This document shows positions 7,577-16,334 of a stretch of 40,026 bases of DNA, one piece after another (positions within the stretch are counted from its first letter, which is position 1; every line of letters starts with the position of its first letter). The translations under genes and the position numbers were made by a program. Location: contig CAYOZN010000037.1 of the NCBI GenBank assembly GCA_964408455.1, positions 1-40,026 of the forward strand, read 5' to 3'. The notes under the pieces were generated by a model. The model searched no databases, was not told the DNA's origin, and was given only the letters and a program-made list of their open reading frames with translations. This stretch comes from CAYOZN01 sp964408455. Lineage in GTDB: Bacteria > Planctomycetota > Phycisphaerae > UBA1845 > UTPLA1.

Positions 7577-9700
7577 ATGAGCCCCACGCCCGCCGAATCC
7601 CAGACGCGGCCGATGCCGCACACGCGGCCCGGTCCGCGGCTCGAAGTGCCCGGCCTGCTTGCCGTCGCCTGCGCTGCGGGTCTTGTCCTTTGCCTCGCAT
7701 GGTTTCCGCTGGCCAGCATCGACCTGGGCTATCACCTGGCCTACGGGCGTCACTTCCTCGACACCGGAATCATCGTGGGCTTCCAGCCCGACCCGATTCT
7801 GCGCGCCGAATACGCCGTGCCGTTTGTGAATGCCAACTGGCTGAGCCAGGTGGTGTTCGCGGTGGTTGAGCGGACCGCGGGAATGGCGGGCCTGATCGGT
7901 CTGCGCCTGACGCTATTGAGCATCATTTTCGCTGGCGTGGCCGTGGTGGCCCGGCGGCACGGCGGCGGGGCGGTGGCCATTGCCGGGGCAACTGCACTGG
8001 CCGCGTTGGCCGGCTACGAGCGCTTCAGCCTGCGGCCGGAACTCTTCGCCTATGCCGTGCTGGCGATGCAACTGGCGATCCTGTCGAGCGGCGCCCTGCG
8101 GCGAAGGAGCGTCATCGCCCTGGCGTTGTTGCAGGTGGCGCTGGTCAATCTGCACAGCTACTTTCTGCTCGGATTGCTGCTGACCGCCGCCTTCGCCGCG
8201 CCGGCAATGCTCGCGGCATTATTGAAACGCCGCATTGCGCAAGATCGCGCGGCGCCGGATCGTGCAGGTCGGCGCGCCCCCTCAACGGGCGGCATGCCTG
8301 AGCGCAGCGCGGGCATGCGGGGGGCTTATCCACGCGCAAAGCTCCTTGCCATCGCTCTGGCACTTCAGGCGGTCGCCTGCGTCGTCAATCCGTGGCACGT
8401 GCGAGGCGCAATCTTCCCGTTAAAAACACTCGCCTTCCTCCGCGCGCACGACGTCATGGGCGGCGCAACGGCCACGGCTGCCAGTGCGTGGTCGGAGATC
8501 AGCGAGTTCCGCTCGCCGTTCTCCTTTCTCGGCGAGCCCGTATGCCGCTTTACCATCGACGCCTACCTGGGGATGCTGGTCGTATGCGGGGCGGGGTTGA
8601 TCGCCCTCCTTGCGCGCCGACAGTTCGCTTCAGCGATCGTCGTTGCGATCCTGTTCGGCACGACGCTTCAGATGCGGCGGAATATCGCGCCCTTCGCACT
8701 GTTGTGTACGCCCATGGCATTGGGCGCTTTGTCCGGCTGGGCGGCTTCGGCGATGCAGACACGCCGCTGTCGATTCTGGCGCTCGGCGCTGTCGATCGCC
8801 ATTGCCCTGGCGTGTCTGGCGATCGCGTGGACGGTGTACGACGGGCGATTCTATTATGCCGAACGGCGACTGGCACGGCGTTTCGGCGCCGGCTACGCCG
8901 CGAACGCGTTCACGATGGATGCGGCGCGCTGGCTGGCCGCGCACGACGAGGTTCAACCGGCGTTGTTCGTCGACTATTTCTCGTCCAGCAACCTGTTGCC
9001 GTGGCTGCCGCCGCGATTCAAACTGCTGTGCAATACCAACACGTTTGCGGTGCGTGACGAGGCGCTGCGGCTGTCGTTCGATTTGGTGCAGGGTCTGGAG
9101 CCGCACGGCGAAGCATTCGATCGCCTCGGCATCAACGCGGTGCTGCTGCGGTGCAGCTCGAATACCCAGGCGCTGGTTCAGGCCCTTGCCCGCGATGACA
9201 TGACGTGGGCACTCGTGCATCTCGACCGGCAGAGCGTCGTCTTCGTGCGGCGTACGCCGGCCCACGTCGATCTGATCGTGGCCAGCGAGATTCGGCCGGG
9301 CGAGTTCGATACGACCAGGTGGATCGACGCGGCCGACGCGGGCAACGATGCTGAGCATGGCGCTCCGACAGGCGCTGCCGGCGAGTCGTCGCGGCTGATC
9401 CGGGCGCTGGATCTGTACACCCAGGCCAACGTGCCGCTGTTCCTCGGCTGGTACGACCAGGCGGCGGAACATCTGAAGGCGGCGGTCGAGCTCGCGCCTG
9501 ATCACGCAGAGTCGTGGAACAATCTCGGCCTCTGCCACGCGCGGCTGATGAACCAGCGCGTGCGCGCGGGCGAATTCGACGCGGCGATGGGCCATCTTGC
9601 CGAAGCGCAGCGATGTTTTGAATTGGCGCTGAAGCTGTCGCCGGAAAACGCGGCCGCGGCGGAGAATCTGAAGCGTTTGAAAGCCGCGGTGCAGGAATGA
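7577..9700 (+). CDS. Polytopic membrane protein, GT-C-like, with C-terminal TPRs
   Basis: About ten hydrophobic helices span residues ~25-430, e.g. LLAVACAAGLVLCLAWF and VVRR-flanked segments. They are followed by a soluble domain and a C-terminal pair of TPR-like repeats (YDQAAEHLKAAVELAPDHAE, CFELALKLSPENAAAAENL). The first loop (LGYHLAYGRHFLDTG ... NANWLSQVVF) resembles the WHL/TG...DPF...WL pattern of GT-C-like membrane proteins that transfer sugars from lipid carriers, but I do not see a decisive catalytic motif. The frame opens at 7517, but that ATG is in the terminator loop upstream, so I chose the ATG at 7577 (707 residues). It converges with the minus-strand gene ending at 9757. Function inferred only at superfamily level. 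Confidence 0.75.
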   Translation: MSPTPAESQTRPMPHTRPGPRLEVPGLLAVACAAGLVLCLAWFPLASIDLGYHLAYGRHFLDTGIIVGFQPDPILRAEYAVPFVNANWLSQVVFAVVERTAGMAGLIGLRLTLLSIIFAGVAVVARRHGGGAVAIAGATALAALAGYERFSLRPELFAYAVLAMQLAILSSGALRRRSVIALALLQVALVNLHSYFLLGLLLTAAFAAPAMLAALLKRRIAQDRAAPDRAGRRAPSTGGMPERSAGMRGAYPRAKLLAIALALQAVACVVNPWHVRGAIFPLKTLAFLRAHDVMGGATATAASAWSEISEFRSPFSFLGEPVCRFTIDAYLGMLVVCGAGLIALLARRQFASAIVVAILFGTTLQMRRNIAPFALLCTPMALGALSGWAASAMQTRRCRFWRSALSIAIALACLAIAWTVYDGRFYYAERRLARRFGAGYAANAFTMDAARWLAAHDEVQPALFVDYFSSSNLLPWLPPRFKLLCNTNTFAVRDEALRLSFDLVQGLEPHGEAFDRLGINAVLLRCSSNTQALVQALARDDMTWALVHLDRQSVVFVRRTPAHVDLIVASEIRPGEFDTTRWIDAADAGNDAEHGAPTGAAGESSRLIRALDLYTQANVPLFLGWYDQAAEHLKAAVELAPDHAESWNNLGLCHARLMNQRVRAGEFDAAMGHLAEAQRCFELALKLSPENAAAAENLKRLKAAVQE

Positions 9701-9756
9701 TGCCGTCGGAATGACGATGATCCCGCGGCCGGAGCATGGCAGGCCCGAGTTCGACG

Positions 9757-10302
9757 TCACGGATGCAGCGTCTCCCGCAGAACCACGTGTGGCGCGGACA
9801 CCTCAAACGCCTCGAATGCCATTGGCAGCCCGTCGTTTGCGACCTGCGGTGAGAGATCCGCACGACGCAACCATGCGTGCACCGCGTCCATGCAGACCAC
9901 CGGAAACAGCAGGGCAGTCACGTGTGTCGTCTCGACGGCATCGCCCGCGGCGCTTTCCCTCTGCGACGCGGCCCCGCGAACATGGGCCAGTTGCAGCTCG
10001 AGGCGGCAGGGCGGCGGGTTCTCTCGCGCGGCGGCGGCGATGGATTCGTAATCGCGCCGGGCCTCGCTCACGCCGCCGCGCGGAAAGACCAGGCCGTCCA
10101 TCCGCTCGAACTCGCGCAGCGACACGCCGACCAGTTCCAGCCGGCCGCCCGGCAGCACGTTGTGCACGCGCAATACCTCGATGATCTCGAGCGGATCGGC
10201 CGCCAGCAGCTCAACCACTTCGTGTGCAGCAAGCCCGCTGCGCGTATCGCGCGACGTTCGAACGATGAAGGTGCCGGGGCGCGGAGTGGATGATTCCGGC
10301 AT
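9757..10302 (-). CDS. Hypothetical protein
   Basis: A 181-residue soluble protein I do not recognise. The frame extends to 10356, but the ATG at 10302 has a GGAG about 9 nt upstream. The sequence looks like an alpha/beta fold (HEVVELLAADPLEIIEVLRV, GRLELVGVSLREFERMDGL) with no signal peptide or membrane helix. It lies 136 bp downstream of the flotillin gene on the same strand and could be the third gene of that unit. The opposite-strand frames look like shadows because their composition is unlike protein and they lack start signals. Confidence 0.6.
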   Translation of the reverse strand: MPESSTPRPGTFIVRTSRDTRSGLAAHEVVELLAADPLEIIEVLRVHNVLPGGRLELVGVSLREFERMDGLVFPRGGVSEARRDYESIAAAARENPPPCRLELQLAHVRGAASQRESAAGDAVETTHVTALLFPVVCMDAVHAWLRRADLSPQVANDGLPMAFEAFEVSAPHVVLRETLHP

Positions 10303-10438
10303 GCGTGCAGACTCCGGTTGGCCGGCGTGATTCATTGCGGCCGCGCGGCTGGCCATGCGACGGTTCTCGCGCAGGGGCCGCCGAATTCGCTCGAACCGCT
10401 GCAGACGAAGCCGGAACGCCAGCGCTTGAGGCCGTTGC

Positions 10439-11983
10439 CTAAGCCGTTGCTTCTGTTTTCTTGGGCCGGCCGCCGGTGGGATCGATGCGCGGTGGCGCAG
10501 CCGGCGCCGTTCGCGAGGGCAAGCCGCCGGCGCCGCCGGACGGCGTGCCGTTGGTCATTCGATCAGCGATCGCCTGCGAGACTTCCCGCAGGTCGACGCC
10601 GATGATGCCCTGCACCGTCGCCAGCGCTTCGGAAAGCATTCGAGCGCGGCTCATGGCGGCGCCGGCCACCGCATGGCCATTTCCGCCGTCCACCACCGAA
10701 ATCTGGCCAAGCTGCACGTTGGCCACGTTCTTGCCGACCTGTTCGACGACGCCGGGCATCATTTCCACCAGCATGACCTTCAGTGCCTCGGGATTGGCAG
10801 CGATGGCCTGGCCGATGCGCTCGATGGCGGCGGCGCGAGCTTTGCCTTCTTCGAGCACGGTGGCGGCCGCGCCTTCGGCATCGGCCTTGGAGACGTCGCG
10901 GCGGGCCTGGGCCTGGGCGACTTCAGTCGCCTGAAGCCGTGCGGCCTCCGCCTCGGCGGCGGCCTTGTTGCGCTCGGCTTCCTTCAGCGCCGCCTCGCGG
11001 GCAAGCTCGGCCTTGCGAATGCGAAGGGCGTTTTCCGACTCGGCAATGGCCTTTTCGGCGGATAGCCGGGCCATTTCCGCCTTCTGGCGGCCGCCGGCCT
11101 CGGCCTGCATGGCCTCGGCGTCGCGCTCGGCCTGGGCCTGCCGCGAAAGTGCCGCAGCCTTGGCCTCGGCGATCTTCGCCTCCGAATCGCGGTCGGCCTT
11201 GGCCTGCCGTGCCAGTGCTGCGGCACGAGCCTCGGCGGCCATGGCCTCGGCCTCGCGCTGGGCCCTGGCCGTGCGCGAACTGGCCACCGCCTCGGCCTCC
11301 TTGATCTCGGCCTCCGCCGTGCGCTGGGCCTCGTACTGCCGGGCCGATGCACGCACCTCGGCCGACGCCTTGCGGGCAATGCTGAGCAGGTACTGGTCCT
11401 CGTCGTGCACGTTCTGGATGTTGACGCTGTCGATGATGAGCCCCAGCTTGCGGAAGTCGTCGACCACTTCGTTCATCACCGTCGCGACGAACTTGTCGCG
11501 GTCCTCGACGATCTCCTGCGGTGTCATCTTGCCGATGACCGCCCGCAGGCCGCCCTCCAGCGTCTCGCGGGCGACGAGCTGCATCTTCTCGGCCGGCTGG
11601 TCGAGGAAGCGCTCAATCGCGTTGCCGCGGATTTCGGGCTCGCTGGAGACCTTCACGTTGGCCACGCCGGTCACGATGATCGGGATCATGGTGCCGCCGC
11701 CGGACTGGGCCTTGACTTCCAGGCCGACCTGCATGTTGCGCAGCGTCAGCCGCTGGACCTTTTCGAAGATGGGAATGACGACGGTGCGCCCGCCGATCAG
11801 CGTTCGATAGCCGCGGCCGTCATTGCCGGCTTTACCGCTGATAACGAGTAGTTCGCTCGGGTTTCCCACGACGAGAAACTTGGCGAAGATGGCCAGCGCC
11901 AAAAGGGCTGTCACCAGCAAGCCTCCTGCGATCATGGCGGCCGCCATCAGCCCTTCGGTATTGGCAAGGATGTATGCACTCAT
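10439..11983 (-). CDS. Flotillin-like SPFH/band-7 membrane scaffold protein
   Basis: Flotillins oligomerise on the inner face of the membrane and organise microdomains. The ATG at 11983 (514 residues) overlaps the stop of the upstream NfeD-like gene. A single N-terminal membrane helix (~12-36) is followed by the SPFH domain (~40-215, with GGTMIPIIVTGVANVKV and LGLIIDSVNIQNV). Then comes a long Ala/Glu/Arg coiled coil (~225-400) with a ~22-residue period (AEARAAALARQAK, AEAKAAALSRQAQ), and a flotillin C-terminal region (EALKVMLVEMMPGVVEQVGK). The start inside the operon was chosen from the ATGA overlap and the AAAGG before it. The SPFH identity is firm; the cellular role is inferred from the family and the NfeD partner. 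Confidence 0.9.
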   Translation of the reverse strand: MSAYILANTEGLMAAAMIAGGLLVTALLALAIFAKFLVVGNPSELLVISGKAGNDGRGYRTLIGGRTVVIPIFEKVQRLTLRNMQVGLEVKAQSGGGTMIPIIVTGVANVKVSSEPEIRGNAIERFLDQPAEKMQLVARETLEGGLRAVIGKMTPQEIVEDRDKFVATVMNEVVDDFRKLGLIIDSVNIQNVHDEDQYLLSIARKASAEVRASARQYEAQRTAEAEIKEAEAVASSRTARAQREAEAMAAEARAAALARQAKADRDSEAKIAEAKAAALSRQAQAERDAEAMQAEAGGRQKAEMARLSAEKAIAESENALRIRKAELAREAALKEAERNKAAAEAEAARLQATEVAQAQARRDVSKADAEGAAATVLEEGKARAAAIERIGQAIAANPEALKVMLVEMMPGVVEQVGKNVANVQLGQISVVDGGNGHAVAGAAMSRARMLSEALATVQGIIGVDLREVSQAIADRMTNGTPSGGAGGLPSRTAPAAPPRIDPTGGRPKKTEATA

Positions 11984-12759
11984 GTTTCGGCCCTTTCTCC
12001 CGTTTCCTGCCTGAACGTGTGCTCCCGCCGCGAGATCACGCTCGCGGTCCCGCACGAATATTCCCGCACGACCACCTGGTCTCCCACCGCGAACGACTCA
12101 TCGCCGCGCTGCGACACCGCCGTCAGGTACACCTCGCTGTCCCGCACCGGCACCGCCACCTGGCCGCGGCGACCCGGCGACAGGGCGACCGTGACGCGGG
12201 CGGTCTTGTTCAGAAAATCCCGCGCGCTGGTCTGCGAGTTGCCGCCGGAACGCATCAGGCTCCGCATCAGCCAATGAATGCTCTGCCCGACGGCCAGGCC
12301 GGCGATCAGCGAAATGGCCAGCACCGGGCCGGAGCCCAGCTCGCTCATGTAGCTCAGCACCGTGCCCACCAGGCCGAAGCTGGCGACGAAATAAATCACG
12401 AAGCGCAACGAAAACCAGGCGAACAGTTCCGTCGCCGATCCGCCGTGCGCCGTGTCCATCGCCGATGCCGCCTCACTGGCATCCAGCCCACCGGCATCCA
12501 GGCCCCCGCCATCCAACGCGTCGGCGCCCGCGGCATCAGCCAGGCCGGCACCCGCATCCACGTCGTGGTGATGACCGCCCAGCGCAGACAACAGCACCAG
12601 CCCGCCGCCGAAGATCAGGCAGCCGACATACACCGGGCCCCCGTCGAACGCCGAAAGCACCAGCGCACTATCCCACGATGAAATGGCCACATCGCCGAGC
12701 ACGAACGCCTCCGCCCGACCGGTGCGTTCCGCACATCTTGCGGATTCCGACCGGGGCAT
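11980..12759 (-). CDS. NfeD-like membrane protein, flotillin partner
   Basis: A 259-residue protein with an N-terminal membrane segment (VYVGCLIFGGGLVLLSALGG), a His/Asp/Gly/Ala-rich linker (~63-105), a second group of membrane helices (LRFVIYFVASFGLVGTVLSY, VLAISLIAGLAVGQSIHWL) and a C-terminal OB-like domain (ARVTVALSPGRRGQVAVPV ... GDQVVVREYSCGTASVIS). This layout is typical of the YuaF/YqiJ NfeD proteins that sit in operons with flotillins. Its TGA overlaps the flotillin ATG by 4 bases, indicating translational coupling. Start alternatives: the ATG at 12759, preceded by AGGT, or a GTG at 12702 with a better GGAGG 5 nt upstream (240 residues). Both leave the membrane segments intact. Confidence 0.8.
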   Translation of the reverse strand: MPRSESARCAERTGRAEAFVLGDVAISSWDSALVLSAFDGGPVYVGCLIFGGGLVLLSALGGHHHDVDAGAGLADAAGADALDGGGLDAGGLDASEAASAMDTAHGGSATELFAWFSLRFVIYFVASFGLVGTVLSYMSELGSGPVLAISLIAGLAVGQSIHWLMRSLMRSGGNSQTSARDFLNKTARVTVALSPGRRGQVAVPVRDSEVYLTAVSQRGDESFAVGDQVVVREYSCGTASVISRREHTFRQETGERAET

Positions 12760-12843
12760 ATCTTAACCTATGTCAGCATACGACGCGCCTGCCCACGGTG
12801 CGATTCCAAATTCCGCACCGCTTTCGAGTCGTTCGCCCGGCGG

Positions 12844-12871
12844 TGGACGCATTTCGTCCATAGCCTACAAT
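12844..12871 (+). promoter_or_regulatory. Predicted promoter of pheT
   Basis: -35 TGGACG (12844-12849), 16-nt spacer, -10 TACAAT (12866-12871), in the 253-bp gap between the divergent NfeD-like and pheT genes. It would give a leader of about 135 nt. Confidence 0.35.
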
Positions 12872-13012
12872 TCGCACCCTGTACGCAGGTCCGAAACCCG
12901 CCGCCGGCCCGCGCCGGTCGCATTCGGCGGGCGTTTCGCCCGTGTGAGTTATCCAACCGGCCGAAAACCGAGGGTTCGCCCGCGCGGCCCGCAGCCGTAA
13001 AGCCTCCCGCCC

Positions 13013-15499
13013 ATGCTCATCTCGCTGAACTGGATCCGCGAATTCGTTGATATTCCCGCCAGTCTCAACCCGGCAGATCTGGCGCTGCAATTCACCGTCC
13101 ATACCGCCGAAGTCGATGGCATCGAACACGTCTCGACCGATTGTGCCGGACTGGTCGCCGCCCGGATCGAGTCCATCCGCGCTCAGTCGCAAGACTCCGA
13201 AAAGCTGCGCAGCGTCGTCGTCAACGCCGGCTCCCGGAAATATGCCTCCGTCACCACCGCGCCAAATCTGCACGTCGGCGACGTCGTGGTCTATGCCCCG
13301 CCCGGTGCGACGGTCGGCGCACGAACCATCTCCGATGCCGATCCCTCCGGTCGCGCCGCCGAAGGCATGATCGTCGCCGGTCAGGCGCTGGGACTGACGC
13401 AGGTCGGCGCGAACGCGCTCTTCCTGCCGCCGGCGACCGCCCCCGGCAGCGCGATCGACGCCGCCCTGTTTGACGACTGGATCATCGAGATCGACAACAA
13501 GTCGATCACCCACCGCCCCGACTGTTGGGGGCACTACGGCATCGCCCGCGAAGTGGCGGTCATGCTCGATCTGCCGCTGAAGGCATACGACGTCGAGCCG
13601 GCGGCCGCGTTGTCGAATCCGGCGCTGCCGGCAATCCCGATCGAGATCGACGACGCCGGCAAGTGCCCGCGCTACACCGGCCTGATGATGCGGGGCTTGA
13701 AGTCGCAGCCGGCGCCGCTATGGATGCAGGTGCGGCTGGCACACTGCGGCATGCGACCCATCGATCTGATCGTCGACCTGACCAACTATATAATGCTCGA
13801 GCTGGGCCAGCCGATGCACGCCTTCGACGGGGCGAAGGTGGCAAACATCCAGGTGGCGGTGGCCAAGCCGGGCGAGAAGTTCACGACGCTGGATGGCGTC
13901 GAGCGCGTTCTGCCGCCCAACACGCTGATGATCCAGAGCAACCGGCGCAATGTCGCCATCGCCGGCATCATGGGCGGGGCCGAAACGGAAGTCAGCGAGG
14001 CCACGCAGACTGTGCTGCTGGAAAGCGCGAACTTCGACGCACCGACGATCCGCCGCGCCGCCACCGCCATGGGTCATCGCACCGAGGCCAGCGCCCGCTT
14101 CGAAAAATCGCTCGATCCGGTCCACACGGCGCTGGGCATCGGCCGCTTCGTACGCCTGGCACGGGCAGAGCTGCCGGGGCTGGAAATCGCCAGCACGCTC
14201 AGCGACTGCTATCCGCAGCCGAAGGCGCCGCAGCCGATCAGCATCGACTGCGACTTTGCCGCCCGCTTCATCGGAAAGCCGGTCTCGCCGGAAGAGATGG
14301 TGCGCATTCTGAGGCGGCTCGAGTTCAAGTGCGATCGCGATGGCACCCACCTCAACGTCACGCCGCCCAGCTTCCGCGCCACCAAGGACATCTCGATCGA
14401 GGCCGACATCATCGAGGAGATAGCCCGCTGCATCGGCTACAACAACATCGAGGCCGACCTGCCGCGCATCAGCGCCCGCCATTTCGAGACTTCGCCCGAT
14501 CTGGTCGTCGAGGAGCGCACGTTGAATCTGCTCTGCACCGGCGGCGACTTTGCCGAGGTGCACGGCTACATCTGGTACGACGACGACTGGCTGCGCACGC
14601 TGGCCTGCGAGCCGGGAGAATGCATCACCCTCAAGAACCCGGCCGCCGACAACTGCGCCCGGCTGCGGCGATCGCTGGCCCCCGGCATGCTGGCCATGGC
14701 CGAGCGCAACCGTCACCACTTCGACCGATTCCAACTGCTGGAGATCGGCAGCGTCTTCACGCCAGGCCGCGATGCCGTCGAGGCGTCACAAGAGCGGCGT
14801 CTCGGCCTGCTCGTCGCCCAGCAGGGCAAAAAGGCCGACGCAATCGCGTGGGAGCGGCTGACGCAGGCGCTCTACGGCTGGGCACGGCAGGTCTTCGAGC
14901 GCACGCCGATCCTCCGCTCCGCCGGATCGCAAGGCTCCGCCAGTTCGCAACGCCTCATCGGTTCGCAAGGCACCGCATCGCCCGCGCAAAGACAAAGCGG
15001 CGCCGCGACACCCAGTCCGCTTCCCTGGGAGGACCCCGATCGCACCGCCGAGATCGTCCTCGCCGATCGCGTCATTGGCCGCACGACGATGGTGCCGCTG
15101 ACGCTGACACTCCGCATCGACGAGCGGTTGAAGGCCTGGTCGTTCGCCTATGCCGAATTGTCGCTGGCGTCGCTCGGCCCGTTGCTGCAAACCCACGAAA
15201 AGCTGCCCATCGTGCCGCGCTTCCCCCAGGTCGAGCTCGACTTCTCGGCGCTGGTCGATGCGAGCCGCCCGTATGCCGCCGTCTCTGCCGAACTGGCCGG
15301 CTTCGCCCATCCGCTCCTGCGGCGGCTCTCCTTCGTCGGCGCCTACGAAGGCGGCGCCATCCCCGCCGGCCGGCGCAGCCTCAGCTTCCGCGCCGCCATC
15401 GGCCGCGACGATCGCACGCTGACCGACGAGGAAATCCGCGGCTTTCAGGCGAGCTTCCGCGAAGTGCTGACCGGCATGAAGCTGGAGTTGCGCGGCTGA
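13013..15499 (+). CDS. pheT: Phenylalanyl-tRNA synthetase beta subunit
   Basis: Forms the alpha2-beta2 enzyme that charges tRNA-Phe. The 828-residue protein starts with the typical MLISLNWIREFVDIP. It then has the EMAP-like tRNA-binding OB domain (~40-150), the B3/B4 region (DNKSITHRPDCWGHYGIARE, LGQPMHAFDGAKV, NVAIAGIMGGAETEV, SARFEKSLDP), the B5 domain (~400-480, IEADIIEEIARCIGYNNIE) and the catalytic-like core. A C-terminal FDX-ACB domain (~735-828) contains FPQVELDFSALVD. Between core and FDX-ACB there is a Ser/Gln/Gly-rich insert encoded by three 18-bp imperfect repeats. pheS is not adjacent in this window, whereas the two subunits are often neighbours. The ribosome-binding site is weak. 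Confidence 0.95.
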   Translation: MLISLNWIREFVDIPASLNPADLALQFTVHTAEVDGIEHVSTDCAGLVAARIESIRAQSQDSEKLRSVVVNAGSRKYASVTTAPNLHVGDVVVYAPPGATVGARTISDADPSGRAAEGMIVAGQALGLTQVGANALFLPPATAPGSAIDAALFDDWIIEIDNKSITHRPDCWGHYGIAREVAVMLDLPLKAYDVEPAAALSNPALPAIPIEIDDAGKCPRYTGLMMRGLKSQPAPLWMQVRLAHCGMRPIDLIVDLTNYIMLELGQPMHAFDGAKVANIQVAVAKPGEKFTTLDGVERVLPPNTLMIQSNRRNVAIAGIMGGAETEVSEATQTVLLESANFDAPTIRRAATAMGHRTEASARFEKSLDPVHTALGIGRFVRLARAELPGLEIASTLSDCYPQPKAPQPISIDCDFAARFIGKPVSPEEMVRILRRLEFKCDRDGTHLNVTPPSFRATKDISIEADIIEEIARCIGYNNIEADLPRISARHFETSPDLVVEERTLNLLCTGGDFAEVHGYIWYDDDWLRTLACEPGECITLKNPAADNCARLRRSLAPGMLAMAERNRHHFDRFQLLEIGSVFTPGRDAVEASQERRLGLLVAQQGKKADAIAWERLTQALYGWARQVFERTPILRSAGSQGSASSQRLIGSQGTASPAQRQSGAATPSPLPWEDPDRTAEIVLADRVIGRTTMVPLTLTLRIDERLKAWSFAYAELSLASLGPLLQTHEKLPIVPRFPQVELDFSALVDASRPYAAVSAELAGFAHPLLRRLSFVGAYEGGAIPAGRRSLSFRAAIGRDDRTLTDEEIRGFQASFREVLTGMKLELRG
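14924..14977 (+). repeat. Three imperfect 18-bp tandem repeats inside pheT
   Basis: Units 14924-14941, 14942-14959 and 14960-14977 share a TTCGCAAGGC-like core and encode GSQGSA, SSQRLI and GSQGTA. They preserve the frame and add a flexible linker before the C-terminal FDX-ACB domain. Confidence 0.65.
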
Positions 15500-15624
15500 C
15501 GATGCGCGGAATTTCAGGCCGGGATGGTCATCGTGGATTGCGGGCGCCAGCCGCTCCGTACACGGCTTTATTGAGTCGCATTGCAAGAAGAAGCGGGCGG
15601 GCTGAAGCGCCTGGCGTCGGTGCG

Positions 15625-15656
15625 GCGTGGCCCGAAGTGCATGTTTGGGGCCACGC
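15625..15656. other. Stem-loop downstream of pheT
   Basis: A perfect 9-bp stem, GCGTGGCCC (15625-15633) with GGGCCACGC (15648-15656), and a 14-nt loop, 126 nt after the pheT stop. No T-run follows on either strand, so it may be a transcript-end stabiliser or a factor-dependent terminator. The rest of 15500-15704 shows no gene. Confidence 0.4.
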
Positions 15657-15704
15657 ATGACGTCGGCTGTTTGCCAGAATCAGTGACTGATCAGGATCCG
15701 GCCG

Positions 15705-16199
15705 CTACGGCAGCGCGATGATCCAGCGATTCAGCAGCGGCAGCCCCAGTTCCCGCCGCTTGTCGACGATCAGCAGGAATTGTGCCGAGCCCGTGGCGAC
15801 GGGTTCGCCGGCGCCGGGTCCCCACGTGTGGGTCGCTGCCCAGTCGGAGAACTGGCCTTCCAGTTTCACGACCGTCGTGAAATCCAGGGCCGCATACTGC
15901 GCAACGGGATCGTCGCCCGGCGATAGTCCCGCCGCCGCGTCGCATTCATCGGGATAGCCATTGCCGTTCGCGTCGGCGCTGATGCCCGATTCAATGTCGC
16001 AGGCGTCGATGATGCCATTGTCGTTGCAGTCCAGGCCGTTGAGAATGGCGACCGAGACATCCAGTCGTCCATGGTTATGGCGCGTTTCATTGTAAGCAGT
16101 ATTGCCGATTGGCGTCGACATGCCACGCGATACCTGCCGCCGGCGATTCGGCCCGCGCTCGTCACAACGCAATTGGACTCTGCCACGTGCCATCGCCAT
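15705..16199 (-). pseudogene. Dockerin-like/EF-hand fragment of a secreted protein
   Basis: A 164-codon open frame whose middle reads LDCNDNGIIDACD and then DANGNGYPDECD, the paired calcium-loop signature abundant in planctomycete secreted proteins. It ends in FLLIVDKRRELGLPLLNRW. There is no signal peptide, no clear ribosome-binding site, and the N-terminal part (about 26 residues before MSTPIGN) does not look like protein. A frame-shifted open frame overlaps it, and a 22-bp tandem duplication lies just upstream. I read it as the remnant of a larger secreted protein; a short functional calcium-binding protein starting near 16121 cannot be excluded. Confidence 0.45.
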
Positions 16200-16212
16200 T
16201 GCACAATTTAAC

Positions 16213-16256
16213 GGTAGCTGTCCCTAATAACCATGGTAGCTGTCCCTAATAACCAT
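16213..16256. repeat. Perfect 22-bp tandem duplication
   Basis: Two identical 22-bp units, 16213-16234 and 16235-16256, each beginning GGTAGCTGTCCCTAAT. The core GGTAGCTGTCCC resembles short repeated sequences that accompany REP-associated (Y1-type) transposases in diverse bacteria. No transposase is present here. It lies between the decayed fragment and the PEP-CTERM gene promoter. Confidence 0.75.
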
Positions 16257-16280
16257 GATGAACCTCCTGTAATTGATTGG

Positions 16281-16310
16281 TTGACCCGACGGCACGCGCC
16301 GCCGTAGAAT
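16281..16310 (+). promoter_or_regulatory. Predicted promoter of the PEP-CTERM gene
   Basis: -35 TTGACC (16281-16286), 18-nt spacer, -10 TAGAAT (16305-16310); each box matches the consensus at five of six bases. The expected start of transcription (~16317) lies downstream of the ATG at 16314, which supports the ATG at 16335 as the true start. Confidence 0.6.
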
Positions 16311-16334
16311 AAGATGCGGAGTGGCACGTTGCGC

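Noticed and set aside
13525..15660. Plus-strand open frame of 711 codons in another frame of pheT
   Set aside because: Arg/Gly/His-rich translation without domains; the overlapping frame is a full-length PheT.
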